Assembly: GCA_913060875.1 (NCBI GenBank)
Contig: CAJXSL010000016.1
Location: forward strand, 78,412-142,411
DNA: 64,000 bases
Reading direction: 5' to 3'
Source of the DNA: an uncultured Desulfobacteraceae bacterium
GTDB lineage: Bacteria; Desulfobacterota; Desulfobacteria; Desulfobacterales; UBA5852
Shown: positions 1-8,659 of the stretch, one piece after another
How the letters are laid out: every line of letters starts with the position of its first letter
Numbering within the stretch: the first letter of the stretch is position 1
The notes under the pieces: model-generated
Told to the model about the DNA's origin: nothing
Databases searched by the model: none
Seen by the model: the letters and a program-made list of their open reading frames with translations, nothing else
Made by a program: the position numbers and the translations under genes

Positions 1-1235
1 AAGGATCGGCCATGAGCATCGACCGTTGGCGGGAAGCCAATGCCGAGACTGTGGATGTGCTAATCGCCGTGACCAACAATGATGCGGTCAATATGCTGGC
101 GTCCATGATTGCCGACCGGTTCGGCATTGCCATCAAGATCGCCCGCGTTCGGTCGCTCGATTTCGGCAGCAAGGATTCCCTGCTCACGGCCGACGACCTC
201 AAGATCGATTTGCTCATCCACCCCGAAGAGTTGGCCGCCCAGGAGATCGCACGGTTGGTCAAACGCACGGCCGGCAATGAAATCATCGACATTGCCGATG
301 GCCAGGCCCAGGTCATGGCCACCCGTGTCCATGAAGGATCGCCCCTGGCCCACCAGAAACTGAAAACCCTTTCCCGGACACATAGCAGCTTTCCCTTCAG
401 GATCGTGGCCATTGCCCGGGGGATCAAGACCATCCTGCCCGGCGGGGATCAGGAAATCCTGCCCCAGGACCAGGTCTTGTTCATGGTGTCCAAGGAGGAC
501 ATTCCTAAACTGATGACCCTGATCGGGGTCAAACAGCAGCGTCGCCACCGGGTGATGATTTTAGGGGGCGGCCTGGTGGGCTGCCGCGTGGCGGAACTGA
601 TAGGCAAGGGGGTTAAAGTCAAGATTATCGAAAAGGACGAAGACCGGGCCGCCGAGCTATGCCACCATCTGGAGTACGCTGAAGTACTGCACGGGGACGG
701 ATCCGACGCGGATGCCCTCGATCTGGCCGGATTGACGGATATGGACACCTTTATCACGGCCACCGGCGAGAACGAGACCAACATCATGAGTTGCATGCTG
801 GCCAAACATCTGATGAACGACACCAACGACAATAAACACACCAAGGAACGCAAAACCATTTCCATGGTCAACAAGGAAGAATACCTGGTGCTGGCCGCCA
901 CCTCCGGTTCGGATATCGCCCTGAACAAAAAGGTGTTGGCGGCCAACGAGATCCTGAAGTTCATACGGCGGGGAGAGCTTCTTTCCGTCGCCCACCTGCA
1001 TGGATTCGACGCCGAGGTCGTGGAGATCCTGGCGGCGCCAAACTCCCCCATCACCCGTACCCCACTTTCCAAAATCGATCCCTTTTATTACGGGAAGATC
1101 CTTGTCGGCGGCGTCTTCCGGGAAGGACACTGGCAAATCGCCGTGGGGAAGACCCGTATCCTGCCCGATGAACGCGTAATCGTGTTCTGCAAGTCGATGC
1201 ATCTGAAAGACGTGCACAAGCTTTTCATGGGGTAG
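1..1235 (+). CDS. trkA: Trk potassium uptake regulatory protein TrkA (5' end outside window)
   Basis: This is the cytoplasmic NAD(H)-binding regulatory subunit of the Trk potassium channel complex; it gates TrkH. The reading frame is open from base 3, and the residues before the first in-window ATG at base 12 (Gly-Ser-Ala) still fit the family, so the gene begins left of the window and about 50 N-terminal residues are missing, including the first glycine-rich nucleotide loop. The visible part keeps the end of RCK domain 1, a TrkA_C domain, the second Rossmann motif (GGGLVG near in-window residue 187), a GDGSD segment and a second TrkA_C domain. trkH lies downstream but on the opposite strand, so the pair is not an operon. 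A partial family B repeat starts just after the stop. Confidence 0.93.
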   Translation, partial: GSAMSIDRWREANAETVDVLIAVTNNDAVNMLASMIADRFGIAIKIARVRSLDFGSKDSLLTADDLKIDLLIHPEELAAQEIARLVKRTAGNEIIDIADGQAQVMATRVHEGSPLAHQKLKTLSRTHSSFPFRIVAIARGIKTILPGGDQEILPQDQVLFMVSKEDIPKLMTLIGVKQQRRHRVMILGGGLVGCRVAELIGKGVKVKIIEKDEDRAAELCHHLEYAEVLHGDGSDADALDLAGLTDMDTFITATGENETNIMSCMLAKHLMNDTNDNKHTKERKTISMVNKEEYLVLAATSGSDIALNKKVLAANEILKFIRRGELLSVAHLHGFDAEVVEILAAPNSPITRTPLSKIDPFYYGKILVGGVFREGHWQIAVGKTRILPDERVIVFCKSMHLKDVHKLFMG

Positions 1236-1237
1236 CG

Positions 1238-1310
1238 CGGTTTCGTAAAACGTTCAACAGCGGTGTTGCGCTTCACCGCGTGTTGGCTGCGGCGTACCGG
1301 AAGGCTATAC
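1238..1310. repeat. Partial family B palindromic repeat (copy B1)
   Basis: The segment starts with GGTTTCGTAAAACGTTC, the terminal motif shared with the full copies at 49110, 54662 and 63195, and contains the central GCGGCGTACC half-motif. The right arm is missing. It lies 3 bases after the trkA stop codon. Confidence 0.6.
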
Positions 1311-1317
1311 TTGAGGA

Positions 1318-1350
1318 GCCAGAAGTCAGGAGTCAGAATTCAGAATGGTG
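1318..1350. repeat. Left flank repeat of the four-helix-bundle gene
   Basis: Contains GTCAGGAGTCAGAATTCAG. The same words occur inverted at 1692-1726 on the other side of the gene (CTGACTCCTGGCTCC, then TGAATTCTG). A related triple TGACTCC repeat is present at 53711-53731. Confidence 0.6.
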
Positions 1351-1694
1351 GAGAGATAGGAATCGAGCAATTTGCTTACTTCTTCTATTTGTATGGATAG
1401 TTCATGGGTGTCACCATAGCCAAGATCATGGGATAAAAGCAGGTAATAGCGTGTTTCTTCGAGAGAACCTTGGGAAATATTTAAGAACCGGGCCTTGTCT
1501 GGGCGTGTTCGTTTTTTAAAACCTTCAGCAATATTTGCAGGAATGGAGACAGCCGAACGCCTTAGTTGACTTGTCAATCCAAACCGCTCATTTCGTGGAA
1601 AATTCTCACTCAATCGGTAAAGAGACAGTACCAGTTGATACGCTTTTTGCCAAACAACTAAATCCTGAAAACGTTTTGCAGGCGGTCGTTTCAT
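1326..1694 (-). CDS. Four-helix bundle protein (23S rRNA intervening-sequence / S23 family)
   Basis: A 122-residue all-helical protein with the family hallmarks FQDLVVWQKAYQL near the N-terminus, LTSQLRRSAVSIPANIAEG in the middle and SLEETRYYLLL in the third helix. The family occurs in intervening sequences of 23S rRNA and as free-standing genes, and is related to the Avd accessory proteins of diversity-generating retroelements; its cellular role is unclear. The start at 1694 is the ATG directly before KRPPAKRF; longer forms would run into trkH. The gene is bracketed by degenerate copies of a TGACTCC-type motif in inverted orientation (about 1318-1350 and 1692-1726), which suggests it sits on a small mobile unit placed between trkA and trkH. 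Confidence 0.85.
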   Translation of the reverse strand: MKRPPAKRFQDLVVWQKAYQLVLSLYRLSENFPRNERFGLTSQLRRSAVSIPANIAEGFKKRTRPDKARFLNISQGSLEETRYYLLLSHDLGYGDTHELSIQIEEVSKLLDSYLSTILNSDS

Positions 1695-1726
1695 TCTGAC
1701 TCCTGGCTCCTGAATTCTGTCTTCTG
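1692..1726. repeat. Right flank repeat of the four-helix-bundle gene
   Basis: Contains TGACTCC, TGGCTCC and TGAATTC in tandem, followed by TGTCTTCTG. It is inverted relative to the copy at 1318-1350 and supplies the sequence just upstream of the start codon at 1694. Confidence 0.6.
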
Positions 1727-1746
1727 CCCCTGTCTTTTTCCCCTCA

Positions 1747-3201
1747 TCATTTTTTCCAGAAGGAAGGATAGAAAATGACCAACGCGGAGAACATCTCCAG
1801 GCGTCCCACCAGCATGTTGTAGGAGAGAAACCATTTGCCCGCATCGGAGATAAAGGCATAGTTTTCCGAAGGCCCGATGGCCCCGAAGCCCGGCCCGATG
1901 TTCATGAGGGTGGCGATGACGGAACTCATGGCGGTGACGTAGTCCATATCGTCGGTGAGCACCATGACGCAGCCCCCCGCCAATACCATGAAGATATTGA
2001 CGATAAAATAGCAGACCGACAGATAGATAATGGAGTCGTCCACCGGTCGCTGGTTGAGGCGCACTGAGATGATGGCCATGGGCTGGAAAAAGATCTTCTT
2101 GATGGCGGCCGCCATGAACTTGCAAATCACAACGTAGTGAACGATCTTGATGCCGCTGGTGGTGGATCCGGCACAGGCCCCGATGAAGCAGACGGCATAG
2201 AGGAACATCTGGGCCGCCTGGGGCCATTGCTCGTAATCGGCGGTGGTGAAACCGGTGGTAGTCAAGAGACTGGTGACCTGGAACGTGCCGTAGCGGATGG
2301 CGTCCATGAGACCGTAGGTGTTGTCCTGCCACAGTATCCAGGAAACCACCCCGCAGAAAAACAGCATGAACCCCACGTACCAGCGGAATTCCGTATTGAT
2401 GCGCAGGGCCCGCCAATCCCCCAGGACCATCTGGTAAAACAGGACGAAGGTCATACCCCCCAGGAACATGAAAAGAATGATCACCCAGTCGAAATAGGCG
2501 TTGTTGTAGTGGCCGATACTGGCATTCCAGGGGGAGTAGCCGGACGTGGACACGGTGCCGAAGGCATGGCACAGGGCATCGAACAGGGACATGCCGCCGA
2601 TCCAAAGCATGAGAATTTCGGCCAGGTTCAGCACCATGTAGATGATCCACAGGCGCACCATGGTGTCCCGGTTGCGGGAGTGAAATTTCTCCTTGGTAAT
2701 CACCTGGCCCGGGGAGGACTCCGCCCGGAAGATGCGTAGCCCCCCCATGCCGTGGGGCAGGAAGATGACCGTCAGGGTCAAAAAGCCCATGCCCCCCAGT
2801 AGATGCGTCTCGCTGCGCCAGAAGAGCAGCCCGCGCGGCACCACTTCGATGTCGGTCAGGATCGTGGCCCCGCTGGTGGTGTAGCCGGACATCATTTCAA
2901 AAAAGGCGTCGGTGAAGGACGGGATGGATCCATGCAGCATGAAGGGCAGGGCGCTCAAGGCGGAAACGAGGATCCAGCCGAAAACTGCGATAAAGATGCC
3001 GTCTTTAATCCCCAGGTCGTGGTTCCGCCGGAAAAACCACCACAACGGCACCCCCAGCAACAGAATCAACACGGCCGAAACCAGCAGGGCCTGAAAATCG
3101 CCGCCGCCGTAGATGGCGGAACAGATCAGCGGCAACACCATGGAAATGCCGGTGACCATGAGCAGGGTGCCGATGACATGAAGGATGGGCAAGAGATGCA
3201 T
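1747..3201 (-). CDS. trkH: Trk potassium uptake channel subunit TrkH
   Basis: This 484-residue integral membrane protein forms the K+ pathway of the Trk system. Hydrophobic segments run through most of the chain. Selectivity-filter-like loops are visible: MMSGYTTSGATI (about residues 104-115), FGTVSTSGYSP, LLTTTGFTTADYE and an NIGPGFGAIGPSENYA loop near the C-terminus, matching the four-fold pore-loop repeat of the TrkH/KtrB family. Length and termini are normal. No strong ribosome site precedes the ATG at 3201, but the N-terminus (LPILHVIGTLLM) fits family starts. It works with TrkA, encoded convergently about 0.5 kb away. Confidence 0.95.
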   Translation of the reverse strand: MHLLPILHVIGTLLMVTGISMVLPLICSAIYGGGDFQALLVSAVLILLLGVPLWWFFRRNHDLGIKDGIFIAVFGWILVSALSALPFMLHGSIPSFTDAFFEMMSGYTTSGATILTDIEVVPRGLLFWRSETHLLGGMGFLTLTVIFLPHGMGGLRIFRAESSPGQVITKEKFHSRNRDTMVRLWIIYMVLNLAEILMLWIGGMSLFDALCHAFGTVSTSGYSPWNASIGHYNNAYFDWVIILFMFLGGMTFVLFYQMVLGDWRALRINTEFRWYVGFMLFFCGVVSWILWQDNTYGLMDAIRYGTFQVTSLLTTTGFTTADYEQWPQAAQMFLYAVCFIGACAGSTTSGIKIVHYVVICKFMAAAIKKIFFQPMAIISVRLNQRPVDDSIIYLSVCYFIVNIFMVLAGGCVMVLTDDMDYVTAMSSVIATLMNIGPGFGAIGPSENYAFISDAGKWFLSYNMLVGRLEMFSALVIFYPSFWKK

Positions 3202-3406
3202 GGGGCATTGTCCGAGTTATCGATGGATGGGGCCTTACCCGCCAGTATGCCTGTATTTTTATAGCCCACGACAGTGGAAAAATCAAAACGCCGGGGAAAA
3301 GGCCTTCTCCAAGCCTTGATGCGTTTGCCCACCAGGCGATTCTTGCATTCCGACCATGGTGTCCTGAAGAACACTAAAAAATTGTTAAAGCATACCGGGC
3401 AAGGAC

Positions 3407-3437
3407 CGATAATGTCCTTTCGGAGAGGACATTATCG
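3407..3437. promoter_or_regulatory. 12-bp perfect inverted repeat, possible operator or leader hairpin
   Basis: CGATAATGTCCT at 3407-3418 is exactly complementary to AGGACATTATCG at 3426-3437, with a 7-base loop. It lies in the gap between the divergent genes trkH and the binding protein, 66 bases before the latter's start. There is no T tract, so an operator or leader element is more likely than a terminator. Confidence 0.5.
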
Positions 3438-3502
3438 TCGGCATAACGGCAAGCTTTCATGCCATTAATCAAAATTGAACCTTATTTCCCGGAGGAAACC
3501 CC

Positions 3503-4504
3503 ATGCGAAACGCGCTTGTTCTTGGCCTGATCTGTGCGATGTGTTTCATGTTAACCCTGCCCGCGGCGGCAAACCAGGGCAAAGTGCTCGTGGTGCAAAG
3601 CTACCATGCGGAATACGACTGGTGTGCCGGAGTCGATGGTGCCATTGCCGAGACGCTGTCGGCCGCCGGCGTTGACTACAAAACCTTCTATATGGACACC
3701 AAGCGGAAAAGCGACGGTGACTGGAAAGTCGAAAGCGGCAAGCTTGCCGACCAGGAATTGAAAGCCTACCAGCCGGATGTCGTCATCACGGTCGATGACA
3801 ATGCGCAGGGGTTTTTTGCCAAAGCCTATGCGGGAGACCCGAGCGTATCGGTGGTCTTCTGCGGGGTCAACGCGGACGCTGAAAAGTACAACTTCCCGGC
3901 TGCCAATGTGACGGGTATCTTGGAACGGACCTATCCCGGCCAGACCCTCGATTTGTTGAAACTGATCGATCCGGCAATTGAAAAAGCGGCCTATATCGCC
4001 GATGACAGCGGAACGGCCAGCCTGATCACGCCGCGCATCCAGGCCAAAGCCGGCAACGGCGAATTGCCCGTTGAGATTGTCGCGTTCGATCGTCTCTCTA
4101 CTTTCAGTGAATGGCAGGCAGCGATACAGAAATACAATGCCGATGCATCTGTCGGCGCCCTGATCATTCCCCTGTACCATACCGTCAAGGACGCTTCGGG
4201 CAATCGCATGAAGCCCTCTGATGTCATGGCCTGGGCGGTGGACAACTCGACCAAACCCATCGTCGGCTTCTGGCCGTTTTCCACGGATGACGGCGCCTTG
4301 TGTGCCGTCGTAGTCGATCCCAAAGAACACGGTTATGTCGCGGCAGCCATGACCCAGGAGGTTTTGGGCGGCAAAAAGCCTGGCGATATATCGATGGTTA
4401 CCAATCAGGATGGCTTTGCCATCATCAATGTCAAAACCGCCGAGAAACTGGGGGTCGGTGTCGACTACGACATTTTGCAGAATGCCAACAAGGTCATTGA
4501 ATAA
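3503..4504 (+). CDS. Periplasmic ABC-type substrate-binding protein (ABC_sub_bind family)
   Basis: A 333-residue exported protein. The N-terminus is a signal peptide (basic MRN, a hydrophobic core, then an AAA-NQ cleavage region near residue 24). The mature part begins with KVLVVQSYHAEYDW and contains PDVVITVDDNAQGF, VVFCGVNAD and a TGILER segment, the layout of the family Pfam calls ABC_sub_bind (PF04392). A good ribosome site, GGAGG, precedes the ATG by 8 bases. No permease or ATPase is adjacent; a Cache chemoreceptor follows 158 bases downstream. It may therefore serve as a ligand-capturing protein for signalling rather than for transport. That role is inference; the ligand is unknown. Confidence 0.8.
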   Translation: MRNALVLGLICAMCFMLTLPAAANQGKVLVVQSYHAEYDWCAGVDGAIAETLSAAGVDYKTFYMDTKRKSDGDWKVESGKLADQELKAYQPDVVITVDDNAQGFFAKAYAGDPSVSVVFCGVNADAEKYNFPAANVTGILERTYPGQTLDLLKLIDPAIEKAAYIADDSGTASLITPRIQAKAGNGELPVEIVAFDRLSTFSEWQAAIQKYNADASVGALIIPLYHTVKDASGNRMKPSDVMAWAVDNSTKPIVGFWPFSTDDGALCAVVVDPKEHGYVAAAMTQEVLGGKKPGDISMVTNQDGFAIINVKTAEKLGVGVDYDILQNANKVIE

Positions 4505-4662
4505 TCGGCCTTGTTAACGTGAGGGATAAACATCCCACTGAATTAAAACGCCGGGGCTCACGAGGAGTCCCGGCAGCCCGACCTCCCCACCCAGGCCGGC
4601 CAGAGTGCAGCCTGTAATGAGTATGGAAAGGCCGCCCCTATTTCGACACAAGGAGAGTGGTG

Positions 4663-6528
4663 ATGAAATTGAGCCTACAGAACAGAATTTTAGTAATAAC
4701 GGTCAGCCTGATCCTGCTGGGTCTCGGATTGACATCCGGCTTTTCCTACTTTAAGGCCGGCGCCGCCCTGGAGCATGAGATTACCTCCTCCCTGACGAAA
4801 GAAGGGGACGCCCTGGCAACCACCTTTACCACGTGGTTTCAGGATCGGCGTCTGGATCTCGATACCTGGAGTGAACAGAAAATTTTCAGGGCGGCCCTGA
4901 AGGACAGCTTTATGGGCAAAGCCGCCCGCAAAACGGCCAACATCCAGTTCGCCAAACTGATGGAAAACTACGGCTACTATGAAAATATCTGCCTCGCTGA
5001 TGTGAAGGGCACCATCATATCGGCGGCGGTGAGCGATGTCGTCAATAAAATCAACGTGGCCGAGCGCGCCTATTTCCAGAAAGCCATGGCGGGGGAGAAA
5101 ACCGTATCCGATGTAATCAAAAGCAAACAGAGCGGCGGTGCGGTGTTTGTCATTGCCGCGCCCCTGGTGGAGAAAAAGAAGGCTGTCGGGGTTCTTTTCA
5201 GTGTGGTCAGCATGGATCGTTTCAGCGAGAAGTTCATCGACACCATCAAGGTCGGCACGGCAGGATACGCCATGATTTACCGCTCGGACGGGATGGTCAT
5301 CGCCCATCCGGACCGTGAGGCCATTTTAGAGGTGAATGTCAATGCCATGACCGGGGAAGCTGACAACGAAGACACAGGATACATTCGCTTTACGGCGCAG
5401 GAGGCGGATTGGGTGATGGCCTACCATAGACTGCCGGTCATGGGATGGGCGGTGGCGGTCTGCGCCTTGCCGGATGAACTGCTGGCACCGGTGAGATCGC
5501 TGGGCTTGTTCAATCTGGCCGTATCCGCCATTATCCTCATCCTGGCTGTGGTTGCCATTTATTGGACGGTTCGAAGCCTGTCCCGGCAAATCGACCGCAT
5601 TGTCAGGGGGCTGAACGCCGGCGCCGATGAGGTAAGCTCGGCGGCAGACGAGGTCTCCGCGGCCAGTCAGACCCTGGCGGACGGATCCTCCCAACAGGCG
5701 GCCGGAGTAGAAGAGACGTCCTCTTCATTAGAGGAAATGGCTTCGATGACCAAGCAGAATTCCGATAATGCTCTCACAGCGGACAGGTTGATGCAGGACG
5801 CCAATAGCATCATAACACGGGCAAACACTTCCATGAGTGACATGGTTGCATCGATGGAGGCGATTACTCAAACCAGTGAAGAGACGCAAAAAATCGTCAA
5901 GACAATCGATGAGATTGCGTTTCAAACGAATTTGCTGGCGTTAAATGCGGCTGTTGAGGCGGCCCGCGCCGGCGAGGCCGGGGCCGGGTTCGCCGTTGTT
6001 GCCGATGAAGTCCGCAACCTGGCCATCCGGGCAGCCGAAGCGGCACGAAACACGTCAAACCTGATCGACGAATCGGTGGGCCAGATTAAGCGCGGGTCCG
6101 AACGCCTCAATGGGACCAATAAGGATTTCAGTGATGTGGAAACCAGCACCGGCAAGGTGGCAGAGCTCATATCGGAAATTGCTGCGGCCTCCGAAGAACA
6201 GGCCCAGGGAATTGAACAGATCAACGGGGCCGTGACCAGCATGGATAAAATCACCCAGCAAAATGCGGCTACGGCCGAAGAATCGGCCAGTGCATCCGAA
6301 GAACTGAATGCCCAGGCGGAACAGATGAAAACCATGGTCGCTGATATGGTGGCCTTGGTGGAGGGACGCCGGAGGAAGATGGACGCAAGCAGATCTACAG
6401 GTCGTGCAGTTTTATCGCAGTTCACCTCGTCTTCTTCGCGGGACGCTGCTGATAGCAAAGTGCAAGGGACCCCGGTTCCCGGAAAAATAATTCCTTTGGC
6501 CGAAGAGGAACCGTTTGACGATTTTTAG
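4663..6528 (+). CDS. Methyl-accepting chemotaxis protein with extracytoplasmic Cache domain
   Basis: A 621-residue transmembrane chemoreceptor. A first membrane helix lies at residues 5-30, followed by a periplasmic Cache-type sensor (typical words: [37 protein letters not shown]), a second membrane helix near residues 280-305 and a cytoplasmic signalling domain. The hairpin tip that contacts CheA/CheW is clear: [21 protein letters not shown], followed by [15 protein letters not shown]. Little of a HAMP domain is recognisable. The ATG at 4663 is preferred over the GTGs at 4657 and 4660 because AAGGAG lies 8 bases before it. The protein likely feeds a chemotaxis pathway encoded elsewhere, perhaps with the upstream binding protein. 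Confidence 0.93.
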   Translation: MKLSLQNRILVITVSLILLGLGLTSGFSYFKAGAALEHEITSSLTKEGDALATTFTTWFQDRRLDLDTWSEQKIFRAALKDSFMGKAARKTANIQFAKLMENYGYYENICLADVKGTIISAAVSDVVNKINVAERAYFQKAMAGEKTVSDVIKSKQSGGAVFVIAAPLVEKKKAVGVLFSVVSMDRFSEKFIDTIKVGTAGYAMIYRSDGMVIAHPDREAILEVNVNAMTGEADNEDTGYIRFTAQEADWVMAYHRLPVMGWAVAVCALPDELLAPVRSLGLFNLAVSAIILILAVVAIYWTVRSLSRQIDRIVRGLNAGADEVSSAADEVSAASQTLADGSSQQAAGVEETSSSLEEMASMTKQNSDNALTADRLMQDANSIITRANTSMSDMVASMEAITQTSEETQKIVKTIDEIAFQTNLLALNAAVEAARAGEAGAGFAVVADEVRNLAIRAAEAARNTSNLIDESVGQIKRGSERLNGTNKDFSDVETSTGKVAELISEIAAASEEQAQGIEQINGAVTSMDKITQQNAATAEESASASEELNAQAEQMKTMVADMVALVEGRRRKMDASRSTGRAVLSQFTSSSSRDAADSKVQGTPVPGKIIPLAEEEPFDDF

Positions 6529-6542
6529 TAAGCGTCAACACG

Positions 6543-6579
6543 AAAAGGCCCGGGGAGGTTGCGACTCCCCGGGCCTTTT
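6543..6579. terminator. Bidirectional rho-independent terminator
   Basis: A perfect 15-bp stem (AAAAGGCCCGGGGAG at 6543-6557 and its complement at 6565-6579) encloses a 7-base loop. A/T runs at both ends let it act on both strands. It lies between the convergent chemoreceptor and FrhB-like genes. Confidence 0.9.
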
Positions 6580-6611
6580 GTGTGTTACCCCTCCAAGATG
6601 TTTGGCCTGCT

Positions 6612-7721
6612 TCAGGCGGTTTTCCCCTTCACCAGATTGTCGTGCATTTGCTGGGAATAGGCCTTTTTCTTGTCCGAGGCCGTTTTGACGGTTTTCAAAA
6701 TGGCCTTTGGTTTGATTTCGGCCTTGTCGAAATCAAAGAGTTCGACGGTCTTGTTGCGGGCGTCGGCCATGATGGCCCGGCCCACCGGCGAGCGGGTAAT
6801 GACGGTGGTCCAGCCTTCTTCAGCCCCCAGACCGCCGAAGGAGATATCGGCGTACTCGGCGGAATAGTCCGCGCAGTAGTGGCAGGCGAAGCGTTTCATG
6901 AATTCCAGCTTGTCCAGCGGAATCAGTTTCTTTTCACCCGTGTTGAGTTTAAGGATCAGGTGGTCGCGCAGATTGACTTTGGCCACGTTCTCCCATTGGA
7001 ACCCGCCGATGGTTTCCAGCTCCTGCTTTTCCTTGGCATCGAATAGGAAATTGCCCGAGCAGAAGAGGCCCAGGGTGTAGCGGATGGAATCCGAAGGAAC
7101 AATGCCGAGGGCTTCGATCTTGCGCAAGGCCTTGATCTGGCAGGGAGTGCCCACCAGGGCTACCCGGCGCAGGCCCTTCTGCACCATGGGGCGAAATTCC
7201 TGCACGGTGGGGGCGTAGGTCGAATAATCGTGACCGAAATGCTTCATGCCGTGGGAACTGTCGAGATAGAAGCCGGCCGCATCGATGATTTCCTGCCGCG
7301 ACGTGGCCAGCCAGGGATCCCGTTCAAAAGGGCCGGTCTGGCGGGTTACAATGGCGCCGTCGATGTGCCCCCGGTCGAACAGGTGCACCAGCAGGGCCGT
7401 CACCACGCCGCCGTCGGTGGCCTTGTCCCGTATGGCAGGATCGATGGCTCGGGCAACGGTGGTGTCCAGGACATGCCCCATGGGGGGCTCCCAGCCAGCC
7501 ACCTTCTTGGTTTCCTCCTGAAGTTCGTCGATCTCGGGACAGATGCTGTAGCACAGGCCGCACTCGATGCATTTTTCGCGGTCGGCATAGCGGGGCACCC
7601 CCTCTTCACTCAGTTCCAAGGCGCCGTAGTTGATCGAGGTGCAAAAGGTCACGCAGCCGCCGCAGTGGTGACATAGGCCCGGATTCTGGACTTCTTCAAT
7701 CAGGTCATCAAAGGTCTTCAT
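6612..7721 (-). CDS. FrhB/FdhB-family flavo-iron-sulfur protein (coenzyme F420 hydrogenase beta-subunit-like)
   Basis: A 369-residue cytoplasmic protein. It begins with two 4Fe-4S motifs, CHHCGGCVTFC (from about residue 17) and CIECGLCYSICPE (about 51-63). An FrhB N domain follows (DKATDGGVVTALLVHL) and then the FrhB C domain with VGTPCQIKALR, LFCSGN and FACHYCADYSAEYADISFGGLG. Family members carry FAD and pass electrons between F420, formate, ferredoxin or Hdr partners. The gene is last in the hdr-met cluster, 8 bases after metF, with its GGAGG overlapping the metF stop region. It may be an additional electron entry point (NAD(P)H, F420 or ferredoxin) for the MetFV-Hdr complex; which donor it uses is not shown by sequence. 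Confidence 0.85.
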   Translation of the reverse strand: MKTFDDLIEEVQNPGLCHHCGGCVTFCTSINYGALELSEEGVPRYADREKCIECGLCYSICPEIDELQEETKKVAGWEPPMGHVLDTTVARAIDPAIRDKATDGGVVTALLVHLFDRGHIDGAIVTRQTGPFERDPWLATSRQEIIDAAGFYLDSSHGMKHFGHDYSTYAPTVQEFRPMVQKGLRRVALVGTPCQIKALRKIEALGIVPSDSIRYTLGLFCSGNFLFDAKEKQELETIGGFQWENVAKVNLRDHLILKLNTGEKKLIPLDKLEFMKRFACHYCADYSAEYADISFGGLGAEEGWTTVITRSPVGRAIMADARNKTVELFDFDKAEIKPKAILKTVKTASDKKKAYSQQMHDNLVKGKTA

Positions 7722-7729
7722 GTCGCCTC

Positions 7730-8659
7730 CTAAACTTCAGGCCTGGGGTAAAGACCCGACGATTCAACGATTCCCGGGACTTTTTCTTCCCATTCGATGG
7801 CCATGATGTGAAATCCCCGCACGCCTTCAACTTCTTTGAGCCGCTGGATGGACTCGATGCACATTTTGATGCCCTCCTCAGCCTGTTTCTCTTTAGGCGT
7901 GTCGGCCAGGCGCTTGACCACTTCCTCGGGGACATCCATGCCCGGGACCCGGTTTTTCATATAGCGGGCCATGCCGGCCGATTTCATGGGGGTCAGGCCG
8001 GCCATGATAGCGGTTTTTTCATGGAGGCCCCGGTCCCGTACACCTTTCATCCATTCCTCGAATTTGTCGAGGTTGTAGATGCACTGGGTCTGGATGAATT
8101 CAGCTCCGGCCGCGACTTTTTTGGCCAGACGGGCCACCCGGATTTCGAAGGGGTCGGCAAAAGGGTTGGCGGCCGCCCCGGCAAACATTTGGGGGGGGCG
8201 TTTTATGTCGTCGCCACCTAAAAATTTGCCTTCATCCCGCATGAGACGCACGGTTTGCAGCAACTGCATGCTGTCAAGATCGTGGACGTTCTGCCCTTTG
8301 CTGCAGTCGCCGAAACTCTGATGGTCACCCGACAGGCAGAGGATATTGTTGATGTCCCAGTGGGCGGCCCCCAGAATGTCGCTTTGCAGGCCAATGCGGT
8401 TGCGGTCGCGGGTCACCATCTGAAGCACCGGTTCGATTCCCATGGTTTTGAGGCGGATACAGACTGCCAGGGAACACGTGCGGCAGACCGACGTCTGGTT
8501 GTCGGTGATGTTAATGGCGTCCACATAGTCTTTGATCATTTCGGCCTTTTCGATAATAGGCGTTGGGTCGCTGCCGCGGGGAGGACCGCATTCGGAAGTA
8601 ACGGCGAAGTGACCCGCAGCCAGGATCTTTTCCAGTTTGCTCGGTGTTTTAGCTGTCAT
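7730..8659 (-). CDS. metF: 5,10-methylenetetrahydrofolate reductase, MetF
   Basis: A 309-residue TIM-barrel reductase that converts methylene-H4folate to methyl-H4folate in the methyl branch of the acetyl-CoA (Wood-Ljungdahl) pathway. Recognisable family segments are FAVTSECGPPRGSD at the N-terminus, DAINITDNQTSVCR, EPVLQMVTRDRNRIG, NILCLSGDH, AGAEFIQTQCIYNLDKF and IMAGLTPMKSAG. The ATG at 8659 is chosen because GGAGG lies about 9 bases upstream; it overlaps the metV stop by 11 bases, a sign of translational coupling. Its position with metV and hdr genes marks it as the acetogen/sulfate-reducer type that draws electrons through MetV and Hdr rather than only from NADH. Confidence 0.95.
   Translation of the reverse strand: MTAKTPSKLEKILAAGHFAVTSECGPPRGSDPTPIIEKAEMIKDYVDAINITDNQTSVCRTCSLAVCIRLKTMGIEPVLQMVTRDRNRIGLQSDILGAAHWDINNILCLSGDHQSFGDCSKGQNVHDLDSMQLLQTVRLMRDEGKFLGGDDIKRPPQMFAGAAANPFADPFEIRVARLAKKVAAGAEFIQTQCIYNLDKFEEWMKGVRDRGLHEKTAIMAGLTPMKSAGMARYMKNRVPGMDVPEEVVKRLADTPKEKQAEEGIKMCIESIQRLKEVEGVRGFHIMAIEWEEKVPGIVESSGLYPRPEV

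Noticed and set aside
1280..1519. 79-codon plus-strand frame between trkA and trkH
   Set aside because: Antisense of the four-helix-bundle gene; contains flank repeat sequence.
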